Source of the DNA: JAKAVN01 sp963796565
Lineage (GTDB): Bacteria > Desulfobacterota > Binatia > Binatales > Binataceae
Direction: 5' to 3'
NCBI GenBank assembly: GCA_963796565.1
Contig: CAWCMA010000002.1
Span: forward strand, 1 to 64,000
DNA: 64,000 bases
Shown: piece after piece, positions 26,929-34,051 of the stretch
Position numbering within the stretch: the stretch's first letter is position 1
Layout: each line of letters starts with the position of its first letter
Made by a program: the position numbers and the translations under genes
The notes under the pieces: model-generated
Seen by the model: the letters and a program-made list of their open reading frames with translations, nothing else
Database searches by the model: none
What the model was told of the DNA's origin: nothing

Positions 26929-28620
26929 ATGAAAACTCCTTCTGTCACCGGGGGCGCTACCGTTCCTGCGCCGCCGCGCCAGACGATGGTCACGCGATGG
27001 CATCTGGCCGCCGCCGCGGTGGTACTCGTGACCGCCGCGCTCGTGCTGCATCGGCTCGGCGCCGCCGAGGTATGTGGCGCCAACGAGGCTATCGAGGGCG
27101 TCTTCGTCCAGCAGATGGTCGAGCACGGAGTGCTGCTCTTCCCGCTGGAGAATGGCAGCGCGCCGATGTACAAGCCGCCGCTGTTCCATTGGACCGCCAC
27201 CGGACTCGACCGGATCGGCCGCGTCAACGAGGTAAACGCCTTCAATCTGCGTCTGCCGTCGGCGCTCTACGCGATTGCGGGAGTGGCGCTCACGATCGCG
27301 TTCGCATGGGGGCCGCTCGGCGAGGGCGGCGCGATACTCGCGGGGCTGATTTTAGCCGGCTCGTACCAGTACGTGAGCGAGGGGCGGGTCGGACGGGTCG
27401 ATATGACGCTGTGCTTTTTCGAGACGCTCGCGATGATGAGCTGTCTGTGGATGCTGGCTGGAATACCGCCTGCGTCCGCGGCTCCTGCTGCTTCCACTGC
27501 TTCCACTGGAGGACCGGCGGCTGGCCATGTGGCGTTGCGATACCTGTTTGCGCTCGCGCTCGGCCTCGGCGTGCTGGCCAAGGGACCGGTGGCGATAATT
27601 CTGCCGCTCGGCGCTATCGGCGTGTTCCTGCTCCGGGAGCGCCGCTTCGGCGAGCTGCGTGACCTGTTCACACCCGGCAGCCTGTTGGTCGCGATCGTGG
27701 TGAGTCTCGGATGGTACGTCGCGTGCGCGATGGGGCGGCGTTACGGATTCCTCGGACGCCAACTCGAAAGCGAAAACTTCGGCCGCTTCTTCGGCGCGCT
27801 GGGTTTCATGGCCCCGTGGTACTACCTCAAACCGATCCTGTTGAACTCGGTGCCGCTGAGCCTGCTCGTACCGCTCGCCGCGGCCGCGGCGCTCCGCCGG
27901 CCGCCCGACGCGGCGCAAGCCGCCTCGAGCGTCGAGTTGCGCCAGCAACGCGCGCGTTTTGACGCCCGCCTGCTGGCAACCTTCTGGCTGCTAAGCGTGG
28001 TCTTTTTCACCGTCGCCGCCTACAAGCGGCGCGCCTATCTGCTACCGCTATGGCCGTCGTCGGCGTTCCTGCTGGCTTGGGGAGCGGACGAGCTGGCGCG
28101 GCGAAGCCGATGGGGCCATCTCGCGCGCCGTGCGCTGGTCGCGCTGTGCGCCGGGCTGATGGTGTTTAATTTGGTCTATCTGCCGCGCCACGAAGTCGCC
28201 GAATGCGAGGGCGGGTCATTTCAGACCGCGGCGTCGCAGATCAATCGCACGGTCGGAAGCGATGAGCCGCTCTACCTCTATGGCTTTGGCGACGATCCGG
28301 CCCCGCTGCTCTTTTACCTCGACCGCGATGCTCCCCGGGTCGAGGGCAAACTGGGCGACGCGCCGCCGGGATATGTGATCGTGCCCGAGCGCGTGTGGGA
28401 CGAGCACGAGAGCGAGGCACTCGACTTGAAGCCGGTGCTGAACGTCGAGGCCGGCGGCGACAAACTACTGCTGCTCCGGCGCGGCGGCGCGATCGGGATG
28501 GCGGATCGGACGCCACCTCTTCCGCAGCTCTCTTCTTTTGTCATCCAGAGCGAGCGTCGCGCGAGTCGAAGGATGACGGAGGACGGCTTTCTTCGAGATA
28601 GAATCGATCGCTGCATGTAA
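26929..28620 (+). CDS. GT39/ArnT-type membrane glycosyltransferase
   Basis: 563 aa with 10-12 predicted membrane helices. The first periplasmic loop has ANEAIEGVFVQQMVEHG, an acidic pair as in the PMT/ArnT catalytic loop, followed by MYKPPLFHW. These enzymes transfer a sugar from a polyprenyl-phosphate donor to lipid or protein on the outer face of the inner membrane. A soluble C-terminal part follows (YLYGFGDDPAPLLFYLDRD). The last 26 residues or so (FVIQSERRASRRMTEDG and on) are encoded by a dispersed repeat. Donor and acceptor unknown. A second, truncated relative lies at 63.5 kb. Confidence 0.85.
   Translation: MKTPSVTGGATVPAPPRQTMVTRWHLAAAAVVLVTAALVLHRLGAAEVCGANEAIEGVFVQQMVEHGVLLFPLENGSAPMYKPPLFHWTATGLDRIGRVNEVNAFNLRLPSALYAIAGVALTIAFAWGPLGEGGAILAGLILAGSYQYVSEGRVGRVDMTLCFFETLAMMSCLWMLAGIPPASAAPAASTASTGGPAAGHVALRYLFALALGLGVLAKGPVAIILPLGAIGVFLLRERRFGELRDLFTPGSLLVAIVVSLGWYVACAMGRRYGFLGRQLESENFGRFFGALGFMAPWYYLKPILLNSVPLSLLVPLAAAAALRRPPDAAQAASSVELRQQRARFDARLLATFWLLSVVFFTVAAYKRRAYLLPLWPSSAFLLAWGADELARRSRWGHLARRALVALCAGLMVFNLVYLPRHEVAECEGGSFQTAASQINRTVGSDEPLYLYGFGDDPAPLLFYLDRDAPRVEGKLGDAPPGYVIVPERVWDEHESEALDLKPVLNVEAGGDKLLLLRRGGAIGMADRTPPLPQLSSFVIQSERRASRRMTEDGFLRDRIDRCM
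28540..28577 (+). repeat. copy B of the TCATNCTGAGCG repeat family, inside a CDS end
   Basis: GTCATCCAGAGCGAGCGTCG followed by CGCGAGTCGAAGGATGAC. It shares the start GTCATCC..GAGCG and the core GAGTCGAAGGAT with the copies at 21830 and 53227. Its ends TCATCC and GGATGA are inverted. It supplies the last codons of the glycosyltransferase gene. Confidence 0.65.
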
Positions 28621-28635
28621 GGAGGGCACCGCTTC

Positions 28636-29199
28636 GTGGACAAGATGCATTTCACCCGGATGGACCAGGGCAACGACGAGGATTTCCAAATCCTCAAGCG
28701 GGTCCACGAGCAAACCCTCGCCGATCTGCCGGACCGCCTGATCGCGATGGTCAACGACCTCTCGGGCGATCAGGCCTATAATCTGAACCGCCGCGGTCAC
28801 AGCCTGCAGGCCGCCACCCGCGCGATGCGTGACGGCGCCGACGAAGAGTTGATCGTGGTTGCCCTGCTCCATGACATCGGTGAGTCGCTCGGCCCGATGA
28901 ATCATGGCGAGATCGCGGCTTCGATCCTCCGTCCCTTCATTTCCAGCGATCACTACAATCTGCTCAAGTATCACGGCCTCTTTCAGACCTATTTCTACGC
29001 GAGGCATCTGGGACTCGATCCCAACGCGCGCGACCAGTTCAAGCACGAGTCGTGGTATAAACTCACCGTGGATTTTTGCGCGAAGTATGACGAGCTTTCT
29101 TTCGATCCGGCCTATCCCAACGAGCCGATTAGCACGTTCGTCCCGATGGTGCATCGGGTACTGAACAAGCCGTGGGTTCCGCCGGGAAAAGCGGACTGA
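28636..29199 (+). CDS. HD-domain protein (phosphohydrolase or diiron oxygenase-like)
   Basis: 187 aa. NRRGHSLQAATRAMRDGADE then VVALLHDIGESLGPMNHGE provide the H...HD ligands; the following His residues SSDHYNLLKYHGLFQ and the C-terminal Asp (LSFDPAYP) complete an HD site. The arrangement of H-S-L-Q-A-A followed by LLHDIGE resembles PhnZ/TmpB-like HD diiron oxygenases as well as nucleotide phosphohydrolases. Which one cannot be decided by eye. GTG 28636 is chosen because GGAGG lies 10 nt upstream. It converges with the diiron-protein gene. Confidence 0.82.
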   Translation: MDKMHFTRMDQGNDEDFQILKRVHEQTLADLPDRLIAMVNDLSGDQAYNLNRRGHSLQAATRAMRDGADEELIVVALLHDIGESLGPMNHGEIAASILRPFISSDHYNLLKYHGLFQTYFYARHLGLDPNARDQFKHESWYKLTVDFCAKYDELSFDPAYPNEPISTFVPMVHRVLNKPWVPPGKAD

Positions 29200-29222
29200 C
29201 TATCGGCGCTGCAATACCGGAC

Positions 29223-29246
29223 CTAAAATACGGGCTAAAATACGGG
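29223..29246. repeat. 12-bp tandem duplication at a gene end
   Basis: CTAAAATACGGG occurs twice in direct tandem (29223-29234, 29235-29246). On the minus strand each copy encodes Pro-Val-Phe-stop, so the terminal codons and stop of the diiron-protein gene have been duplicated, leaving a back-up stop in the same frame. Confidence 0.85.
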
Positions 29247-30314
29247 TATGATGTCGGCGGCCGTGATGTTGCCGACGTCTACGCCCTCAATGTCGAGCTC
29301 CGGGATCGCCGGGAACTTGATCCCCCAATCGCCCACCACCTTGCGCACCTTGGCAATCGCCATGCGCCAGTTTTCCGCCTGGTCGTCGTAGCTCAGCACG
29401 CCGAGCCCGGCCTGCCGCGCATACTGCATCAGCGCGCGATGGTTGGGCAGGAAGTACTCCGGCAGCTCCCAGAACATATTGGGCGGCTCCCACAGGATCA
29501 TCGAGAGGAACACGAAGCCTGCGCGCAACTGCTTGGTGATGAGGTTCTTGTAGTCCTCGGTCAGCCCCGGCCAATCGTCCTCGAGCATCTTGAGGCAAAT
29601 CGCCAGGTGACGGCTTTCGTCCTGGCCGACCCTGGTGAAGACTTCCTTGAAAACCGGCAGCGTGGTGCGCCGCGACATCCCGTAAAACAGCGTCGAGGCC
29701 GCGACCTCGCCCAGCAGGAACGAAGTGAACAGCACCGAGAGCGGATACTTGTCGATCGAGTTCGAATAGCCGCGCCAGTAACGCGAGCCGTTAAACGATA
29801 GCCACTGGATATTGTTGAGCGCCGCGCGCTCGACCTCGGTGCGCGCCGCGAAGCGCAGCGGACCGTCGGGCACCAGTCGTTGAATCGCGCGCTGGCAGCA
29901 TTCCTCGTGATTCATCTCGTCGTGGGTGACGCTGAAGAAACATTTGCGGATCGGGTCTTCGGTGTGGAGCTCGTAGGAATGGATCATCGCCTTAGCGAAG
30001 ACCGCTGGACCCGAACCGTCGAAGACCGAGAGCACCGCATACCAGTACATCATGCCGATGCGCTCTTCAGGCGTGAATTGCGCCGGGTCTAGCTGGTCCC
30101 ACGGCAGGTCGGAGGGGTTCCACGCCGCGCGTTTGGCCTTCTCGTACAGCGCCGCCAGCGATTCGGTCTTGACCGGCCACTCCAAGGGAAAAATGTTCGG
30201 CTGTTCGATCTCGGGCGGCGCAATCAGGCCGCCTTTGGGAATCGTTAAAGGTGGAATGACAAGCTTCGACTTGCTCGAGCCGTTACCTGTTTGCGCGGCC
30301 GCTAACTTGGCCAT
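29235..30314 (-). CDS. ferritin-like diiron protein, possible oxygenase
   Basis: 359 aa, mostly helical. Two ExxH pairs, DEMNHEECC (about residue 132) and QDESRHLAI (about 232), plus the Glu of LLGEVAAS (about 204) and an earlier acidic helix form a ferritin/R2-like diiron site. Aromatic-rich segments (IQWLSFNGSRYWRGY, LWEPPNMFWELPEYF) suggest a substrate pocket, as in AurF-, R2lox- or fatty-acyl-desaturase-like oxygenases; exact family not determined. AGGAGGT precedes ATG 30314. A 24-bp palindrome lies 20 bp further up, and tetR is immediately upstream on the same strand, so this gene is probably TetR-controlled. Confidence 0.8.
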   Translation of the reverse strand: MAKLAAAQTGNGSSKSKLVIPPLTIPKGGLIAPPEIEQPNIFPLEWPVKTESLAALYEKAKRAAWNPSDLPWDQLDPAQFTPEERIGMMYWYAVLSVFDGSGPAVFAKAMIHSYELHTEDPIRKCFFSVTHDEMNHEECCQRAIQRLVPDGPLRFAARTEVERAALNNIQWLSFNGSRYWRGYSNSIDKYPLSVLFTSFLLGEVAASTLFYGMSRRTTLPVFKEVFTRVGQDESRHLAICLKMLEDDWPGLTEDYKNLITKQLRAGFVFLSMILWEPPNMFWELPEYFLPNHRALMQYARQAGLGVLSYDDQAENWRMAIAKVRKVVGDWGIKFPAIPELDIEGVDVGNITAADIIPVF

Positions 30315-30334
30315 GCCCGCGGACCTCCTGGAGA

Positions 30335-30358
30335 CAAATCGACCGTTCGGTCGATTTG
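30335..30358. promoter_or_regulatory. 24-bp palindrome, likely TetR operator
   Basis: Perfect inverted repeat: CAAATCGACCG, spacer TT, CGGTCGATTTG. The inner ACCGTTCGGT is typical in size and symmetry of TetR-family operators. It overlaps the expected promoter/leader of the diiron gene, just beyond its ribosome site, and lies 66 bp after the tetR stop. Repression of the diiron gene by the adjacent TetR is the natural reading, but it is inference. Confidence 0.75.
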
Positions 30359-30423
30359 AGAATTGCGCAAGTTCGCGCGTGTGTCAAGGTTCGGGCTTCC
30401 CGCTCGGGACAAGACCGGCGCAT

Positions 30424-31101
30424 CTACTCACGTCCGTCGCGCGCGATGCCCTCGAAGACCAGCCGCGACACGGTCTCGGCGATCTGCTCGGCCCTGAGAT
30501 TGCCTTCGTGCCGGTACCACTGCGTGATCGAGTTCCCCATCCCGAAGATAAGCCGGGTTAGCAGCCCTGCGTCGACGCCCGCCTGAATCTGACCGGCCGC
30601 GGCTGCCTGTCTGACCAGTGCGGCCACCTCGCGATCGAAGCGCCGCCGCCGCGCCATCGCCTTGCGTTCGGTCGGCGTGTTGCCCTTGACCCGCTGGAGC
30701 AGCTCGACCTCCTGCACGAACTCGAGCGTGATGATCACGCTGCGGTACACGACATATCGAAGGCGCTCCATCGGCGTCCCGCTCTTTGCGCCCGGTTCCT
30801 CGAGCACGCCGAGCAGCCATTTGAACCCGCGCTCGAGCGCGCGCGCCAGCAATTCCTCCTTGCCCGAGACGTGATAGTAGAGGCTCGACTTGGTGATCCC
30901 GGTTTCGCGCGCGACGTCTTCCATCGAGGCCGCTTCGTAGCCGTGGCGATTGAAGACGCGTACGGCGGCGTCGGTGACGGTTTCGATATCGTAGGGGGCG
31001 CGATGCTGCTTGGAGGGTCGGCCGATTTTCCGCGAGCCGACGGGTGACCGATCGGGACCGGCGATCGTCGAGCCCGCGGAGGGTCGCGCCGGTCTTTTCA
31101 T
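30424..31101 (-). CDS. TetR/AcrR-family transcriptional regulator
   Basis: 225 aa. A basic N-terminal extension (about 35 residues) precedes the TetR helix-turn-helix: AAVRVFNRHGYEAASMEDVA then ETGITKSSLYYHVSGKEELL. The C-terminal ligand domain looks like TetR_C regulators of fatty-acid/CoA metabolism (VIITLEFVQEVELLQRVKG). Same strand as, and upstream of, the diiron-protein gene, with a 24-bp palindrome between them. Four tandem 14-bp repeats lie directly upstream of its start, where autoregulation could act. Confidence 0.9.
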   Translation of the reverse strand: MKRPARPSAGSTIAGPDRSPVGSRKIGRPSKQHRAPYDIETVTDAAVRVFNRHGYEAASMEDVARETGITKSSLYYHVSGKEELLARALERGFKWLLGVLEEPGAKSGTPMERLRYVVYRSVIITLEFVQEVELLQRVKGNTPTERKAMARRRRFDREVAALVRQAAAAGQIQAGVDAGLLTRLIFGMGNSITQWYRHEGNLRAEQIAETVSRLVFEGIARDGRE

Positions 31102-31112
31102 AACTTGGTCAT

Positions 31113-31168
31113 CATGACGGTGTCATAACGGCATTGTCATCTTGGCATTGTCATGACGGCATCGTCGT
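31113..31168. repeat. four tandem 14-bp repeats upstream of tetR
   Basis: Copies: CATGACGGTGTCAT (divergent), AACGGCATTGTCAT, CTTGGCATTGTCAT and GACGGCATCGTCGT, back to back from 31113 to 31168. The array begins 11 bp before the tetR start codon (minus strand) and fills half of the gap between tetR and parB. Could be a regulator-binding array or slippage product. Confidence 0.65.
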
Positions 31169-31227
31169 CGCGTCGTCACCGCTTCGATCACCTCGCGCCG
31201 GCATCGCCGCGGTGGTAAACCGCCGGC

Positions 31228-32142
31228 TCATGAGAGCGCGGAGTGAGCGCGCGCGGCGGCGCCGAGCGTCGCCGCCAGCGCGCTCAGGTCGTCGACGCCG
31301 TAGAACTCGATCTCGATACGGCCGGGCTTGCGGCCGCGCGCGCGCACGATCCTGACCTTGCGCTTTAGTCCGCGCTGAATCCCTTCGGCGAGCGCCGCCA
31401 GATTAGGATCGATCGCGCTCACGCCGCGCGCGCGCCGCGCCTCTCCCGCCAACTCCTCGGCGCCGCGCGCTGAAATCCGGCCCTCGGCGATACGCCGCGC
31501 GGCCACCGTCTGCGCCTCGGCGGAGGCGATCGCGAGCAGCGGGCGCGCCTGGCCGGCGCTCAGAGCGCCACGCTCGATCATCTCCAGTACCGCGGGCGGC
31601 AGGTCGAGCAGCCGCATCGCGTTGCTCACGTACGGGCGGCTCTTGCCGATGCGCGCGGCGACCTGCTCGTGGCTCATGGCGAAGCTGCGCACCAGCCGTT
31701 CGAAGCCGCGCGCCTCGTCGACGGCATTCAGGTCCTCGCGCATCAGGTTCTCGACCAGCGACATCTCGAGCGCCGCATGGTCGTCGAGCTCGCGCACCAC
31801 CACCGGCACCACGCTCAGACCCGCCGCGCGCGCCGCGCGCCAGCGCCGCTCGCCGGCCACCAGCTCGTAGCGTGCCGGACCATCGCCGGCCGTCGGCGCG
31901 GGCCGGACCACCAGCGGTTCGATGATTCCCTGGCTGCGGATCGCTTGCGCCAGCTCCTGGAGCCGCTCGGAATCGAAGTGGCGGCGCGGCTGGAGCGGGC
32001 TCGACATGATCTGGTCAAGCTCGACGCTCGCGATCCCGCCGCCGTCCATTCCCGGCCGCGCCGGCAACGAATCAGCCGCCGCCGCGCCGTCGGTGCTCTC
32101 GATAAGTGCGTCGAGCCCGCGTCCCAACCCTCTGCGTATCAT
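31228..32142 (-). CDS. parB: chromosome-partitioning protein ParB
   Basis: 304 aa, normal length. RRGLGRGLDALIE is the ParA-stimulating N-terminus. The CTPase/ParB-N domain shows LQPRRHFD, VAGERRWRAARAAGL (CTP-binding GERR) and ENLMREDLNAVDEA. The central HTH includes QVAARIGKSRPYVSNAMRLL; a C-terminal dimerisation domain ends the protein. Binds the parS sites at 33955 and 34026. ATG 32142 overlaps the parA stop (ATGA) and has AAGGAGGAG upstream. Confidence 0.95.
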   Translation of the reverse strand: MIRRGLGRGLDALIESTDGAAAADSLPARPGMDGGGIASVELDQIMSSPLQPRRHFDSERLQELAQAIRSQGIIEPLVVRPAPTAGDGPARYELVAGERRWRAARAAGLSVVPVVVRELDDHAALEMSLVENLMREDLNAVDEARGFERLVRSFAMSHEQVAARIGKSRPYVSNAMRLLDLPPAVLEMIERGALSAGQARPLLAIASAEAQTVAARRIAEGRISARGAEELAGEARRARGVSAIDPNLAALAEGIQRGLKRKVRIVRARGRKPGRIEIEFYGVDDLSALAATLGAAARAHSALS

Positions 32143-33062
32143 CCGCTCCTCCTTGCGCGCTCCGCGGAGCGCGCGAAGATGCTCCGCAGATTCCATATTC
32201 CGCGCCGCGGCGCGCCGCCGTTGGTGACTTCGCCGGACGCATCATCACTTGCGCCTTCATCTGGGTGTCGCGCGCCCGCCTGCGGCGAGCCGACGCGCTC
32301 CAGCAGCTCGACCGCGAGCAGGCGGTACGCCTCGGCGCCGACCGATTTCGGATCGTGTTCGATGACCGCGAGGCCATGGCTGGGGCTTTCGGAAATCCGC
32401 ACGTTGCGCGGGATCACGGTCTGGAAGACGTGCTCGGGAAAATGCTTGTTGACCTCGAGCGAGATCTCATGGCTCAACCGATTGCGCGAGTCGAACATCG
32501 TGAGCACCACGCCCATCAACTCAAGCGGGGGATTGAGCACGGCCTTGATCCGGCGAATAGTGGCGAGCAGCGAACTCAAGCCTTCCAAGGCATAGTACTC
32601 GCACTGCATCGGCACCAGCACCGAGTCGGCGGCGACCAGCGCGTTGAGTGTGAGCAGACCGAGCGAGGGCGGGGTATCAATTAGAACAAAGTTATATTTC
32701 TGAGCTTCATCTTGTACTTCGGCCTTTAGTCGCCGCTCGCGCCCCTCCATCGTCGCGAGTTCGATTTCCGCACCGACCAAGTCCGTACTCGAAGGCGCGA
32801 GATAAAGCGAGGGGCGAGACTCTCGGATGACCTGCGCCAGCGGCGTCCGGTTGACGAGGGAAGCGTAGATGGTGGTGCCGGATTTAATCGGTTCCGGCGT
32901 CAGCCCCGAAGTGGCGTTGCCCTGCGGATCGAGGTCGATGAGAAGCACACGCTGTCGCGATTGCGCCAGCGCGAGCGCAAGATTCACGGCGGTGGTCGTC
33001 TTGCCTACACCACCCTTCTGATTGGCGATCGCTACGATACGCCCCACAGCCAGCCCATCCAC
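32139..33062 (-). CDS. parA: chromosome-partitioning ATPase ParA
   Basis: 307 aa. Deviant Walker A NQKGGVGKTTTAVNL, A' region LLIDLDPQGNATSGL and Walker B VLIDTPPSLG are intact. It makes nucleoid-bound ATP dimers that pull ParB-parS complexes. A tail of about 50 residues after LLAVELLERVG is hydrophilic and probably disordered. Starts with ATG at 33062 or an internal GTG two codons before VGRIVAIANQ. The 127-bp gap upstream, before rsmG, has an AT-rich palindrome CAATTAGATAATTG (33110-33123) but no clear promoter. Confidence 0.95.
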   Translation of the reverse strand: MDGLAVGRIVAIANQKGGVGKTTTAVNLALALAQSRQRVLLIDLDPQGNATSGLTPEPIKSGTTIYASLVNRTPLAQVIRESRPSLYLAPSSTDLVGAEIELATMEGRERRLKAEVQDEAQKYNFVLIDTPPSLGLLTLNALVAADSVLVPMQCEYYALEGLSSLLATIRRIKAVLNPPLELMGVVLTMFDSRNRLSHEISLEVNKHFPEHVFQTVIPRNVRISESPSHGLAVIEHDPKSVGAEAYRLLAVELLERVGSPQAGARHPDEGASDDASGEVTNGGAPRRGIWNLRSIFARSAERARRSG

Positions 33063-33189
33063 CCTTTAGACTTCAGGCCTTGAGACCTCGGCACAGACTG
33101 CACCGTTCTCAATTAGATAATTGCATCGCAACGATCCTATTGCAAAGGCGGACCCTCGCGACTGGTTAAATCGCCGATTTCGTGCCGTT

Positions 33190-34017
33190 TCAGAGATCCG
33201 ATAAAGCAGCGCGCGGTTTGCGCCAGAGCACTGCCGCGCGCGTGGCGACACCTTCACCATGCGGCAGCCGATAGGTCCAGATGACGCTCTCGGTGGCGTC
33301 CTTGGCGAGAACTTGATCCGAACCGACTTGACCCGAACTCGCATCCACCACCTGGTCGGCGCTCGCGTACAGCAGAAGGAAGCCACCCGGAGAGAGAGCG
33401 GCGGCGGCGATTTCGTAGAGCTCCGCCGAAGTGCCGAAGGCGCGCGCCGTTACCAGGTCAAATCCACCGGCGATGTTCCGTGCGCTCACCCGCCGCTGCT
33501 CGATTGAGACGTTCTCGAGGTCCATCTCGTGCGCTGCGACTTGCAGATAGCTCGCCCGCTTGCGCCGGGTTTCGGCCAGTGTGAATCGCGCTCCGAAGGC
33601 GGCCGCAAGAACCAGCCCAGGGAAGCCGGCGCCCGAGCCGAGGTCGAGCGCGGTCGCACCTTCGGCGAGTGCGTCCTCAAGTGTCTCGCGATTGGTGCCG
33701 CCGGCAAAGGCCATCGGCGCCAGGCTATCGATTACATGGAAAGCAATCTCGGCCGAGTCGGAAGCGTCCGCGGTCAGGTTGGTATGCGCACCCCACAGAG
33801 CGAGGGTGGCGGCCATTTTTTCGATCCGCTCGAGAAAGCCGGCGCGCGGACGGAGTGTCGTCTCGCCGAGCCATCGTGCAACCCGCTCCCGCGCATCGCT
33901 GGCGATGCCGTCGAGCTTCGCTGGCGAGGCCGGCGCCGCACCCGATCGCCTTCTTGTTCCACGTGAAACATCGCGGGTTTTCGGTGCGGCGTGATGTGAA
34001 TCCTTCAACCGTTTCAC
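33190..34017 (-). CDS. rsmG: 16S rRNA m7G527 methyltransferase RsmG (GidB)
   Basis: 275 aa, longer than the usual 205-240. Core motifs: LWGAHTNLTA, ALDLGSGAGFPGLVLA (SAM loop), ENVSIEQRRVSA and VTARAFG. It methylates G527 in the 530 loop of 16S rRNA. The extra length is at the N-terminus: the first 33 codons run across a perfect parS site, so the real start may be further in, and the nominal ATG 34017 is uncertain. Part of the leftward series mnmE-mnmG-rsmG-parA-parB. Confidence 0.9.
   Translation of the reverse strand: MKRLKDSHHAAPKTRDVSRGTRRRSGAAPASPAKLDGIASDARERVARWLGETTLRPRAGFLERIEKMAATLALWGAHTNLTADASDSAEIAFHVIDSLAPMAFAGGTNRETLEDALAEGATALDLGSGAGFPGLVLAAAFGARFTLAETRRKRASYLQVAAHEMDLENVSIEQRRVSARNIAGGFDLVTARAFGTSAELYEIAAAALSPGGFLLLYASADQVVDASSGQVGSDQVLAKDATESVIWTYRLPHGEGVATRAAVLWRKPRAALSDL
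33955..33970. promoter_or_regulatory. parS site 1
   Basis: TGTTCCACGTGAAACA is an exact match to the general bacterial parS consensus TGTTNCACGTGAAACA. It lies inside the nominal 5' end of rsmG, about 900 bp upstream of parA. Loading site for ParB. Confidence 0.93.
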
Positions 34018-34025
34018 TGCTTCAC

Positions 34026-34041
34026 TGTTTCACGTGAAACG
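34026..34041. promoter_or_regulatory. parS site 2
   Basis: TGTTTCACGTGAAACG, one base off consensus at the last position, in the 34-bp gap between rsmG and mnmG. It is preceded by two further half-site-like units (GTTTCACTG and CTTCACTG, from 34011). 71 bp from parS site 1. Confidence 0.9.
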
Positions 34042-34051
34042 TCAGCGACGA

